Assembly (NCBI GenBank): GCA_036505275.1 | Contig: DASXTS010000367.1 | Span: 1-8,869 of the forward strand | Length of the DNA stretch: 8,869 nucleotides | Reading direction: 5' to 3' | Source: DASXTS01 sp036505275 | Lineage (GTDB): Bacteria; Actinomycetota; Actinomycetes; Mycobacteriales; Pseudonocardiaceae | Shown here: positions 8,188-8,869 of the stretch, in pieces | Layout: the number at the start of each line of letters is the position of its first letter | How positions within the stretch are numbered: the stretch's first letter is position 1 | Position numbers and translations under genes: made by a program | Notes under the pieces: generated by a model | Seen by the model: the letters and a program-made list of their open reading frames with translations, nothing else | The model's database searches: none | Told to the model about the DNA's origin: nothing

Positions 8188-8869
8188 CTATCCGAGGTCG
8201 CGTTGACGGAAGGCAGCAAGGCCAACCGCGATAAGGGCGGCTGCGGTGGCTGCCAGGACCGCCAGCGGGACGATGGTCAGGTCGGCGGCGGGTAGCTGTG
8301 GGACGTGCTGGAACGGCGAGAGGTCGTTCACCCAGGCCGGGAACTTGAAAACCGCGCCGAGCAGCCCGACGACGACGAAGCCGGCGAAGGCCGCCCAGGC
8401 GGCGGCGACGGCCCGCGGGAGGAGCCCGAACAGCGCGATGGCGAGCCCGACGAGCAGCCACAGCGCCGGTGTGTAGGCGAGCGCGGCGCCGGCCATGCGG
8501 GGTACCTGGCCCAGGTCCCTGCTGACGATCCCGTACGTGAGCCCAACACCCAGGCCGGCGGCCGCGAGCACGGCCACGCTGCCGGCCAGCGCGACAGCAA
8601 GGTGGCTGGCGACCCAGTGGCGGCGTGAGACGGGAGTGGCGAGGACGGGTTCGGCCCGCAGCCCGGTCTCCTCGCTACGCAACCGCAGGGCGGACTGGAG
8701 GGCGTAGCCCGTGGCGATGAGGGCCATCATGAACAGCGAGGTGGACAAGTAGGAGTCGGTGAGGCTGGCGCCGCCGGCCCGGGCGATCACGTCCCGCATC
8801 GTCTCGTTGTCGCCGACGAGCTTCTCCACATCGTTGGCGACCCACCCATAGGCGGCGCCGGTGAGGAAC
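8188..8869 (-). CDS. ABC-2 type transporter permease, C-terminal part (cut by window edge)
   Basis: Integral membrane subunit of an ABC exporter. The minus-strand frame is open to the window edge, where FLTGAAYGWVAND precedes the first internal GTG at 8829, so that GTG should not be taken as the start. About 226 residues are visible. They contain roughly five hydrophobic segments (SLFMMALIATGYAL; the AVALAGSVAVLAAAGLG region; ALWLLVGLAIALFGLLP; AAFAGFVVVGLLGAVF; IVPLAVLAATAAALIAVGLA). The cytoplasmic segment SEETGLRAEPVLATPVSRRH is characteristic of actinobacterial permeases annotated as exporter of polyketide antibiotics, which usually have about 500-550 residues with two such halves and pair with an ATPase gene just upstream. 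Here both the N-terminal half and the ATPase would lie beyond position 8869. The transported substrate is unknown; export of a drug, lipid or natural product is the family expectation. Confidence 0.88.
   Translation of the reverse strand, partial: FLTGAAYGWVANDVEKLVGDNETMRDVIARAGGASLTDSYLSTSLFMMALIATGYALQSALRLRSEETGLRAEPVLATPVSRRHWVASHLAVALAGSVAVLAAAGLGVGLTYGIVSRDLGQVPRMAGAALAYTPALWLLVGLAIALFGLLPRAVAAAWAAFAGFVVVGLLGAVFKFPAWVNDLSPFQHVPQLPAADLTIVPLAVLAATAAALIAVGLAAFRQRDLG

Noticed and set aside
7940..8234. Small plus-strand frames between the ASH protein and the permease
   Set aside because: No Shine-Dalgarno, no similarity, mutually overlapping frames and Arg/Gly-rich content. Best read as an intergenic region between convergent genes.

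Overview
The window is uniformly GC-rich with strong G/C preference at third codon positions, GTG and TTG starts, an OmpR-type two-component pair with overlapping genes, a lipoprotein and several Sec-exported proteins. This points to a high-GC actinomycete (Micromonosporaceae or Pseudonocardiales would fit). The genus cannot be fixed from the sequence alone.

Layout. Positions 48-2067 carry an OmpR-family response regulator and its membrane histidine kinase, overlapping by 8 bases. Directly downstream on the same strand (2122-2985) is a lipoprotein of unknown function. After a terminator-like hairpin comes a second exported protein (3245-4138) that shares the same core domain but has an ordinary signal peptide. 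The two are tandem diverged paralogues, one membrane-anchored and one released. Convergent to them on the minus strand (4437-4192) is a very small gene with an excellent ribosome-binding site. It encodes an 81-residue acidic peptide carrying two exact copies of LSTHDYGHLTVED, and the two DNA copies differ only at synonymous positions. This is the most interesting item in the window and looks like a two-core precursor peptide (RiPP-like), although no modifying enzyme is visible here. Just upstream of it is a frameshifted fragment of an IS630-type transposase.

Positions 4955-7339 encode a secreted family 3 glycoside hydrolase resembling plant-type exo-beta-glucanases, with an unusual alanine-rich 119-residue C-terminal tail. 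A hairpin follows, then a small secreted Ig-like (ASH / choice-of-anchor-D type) protein at 7473-7916. The right edge holds the C-terminal half of an ABC-2 type permease on the minus strand (8869-8188), of the kind annotated as exporter of polyketide antibiotics. Its start and partner ATPase lie outside the window.

How they may work together. The kinase, regulator and lipoprotein plausibly form one envelope-sensing unit, with the lipoprotein as accessory sensor or output; this is inferred from order and spacing. The glucosidase and the ASH protein are separate secreted functions. The peptide gene appears to be an independent, orphan unit in a short region scarred by an insertion element.
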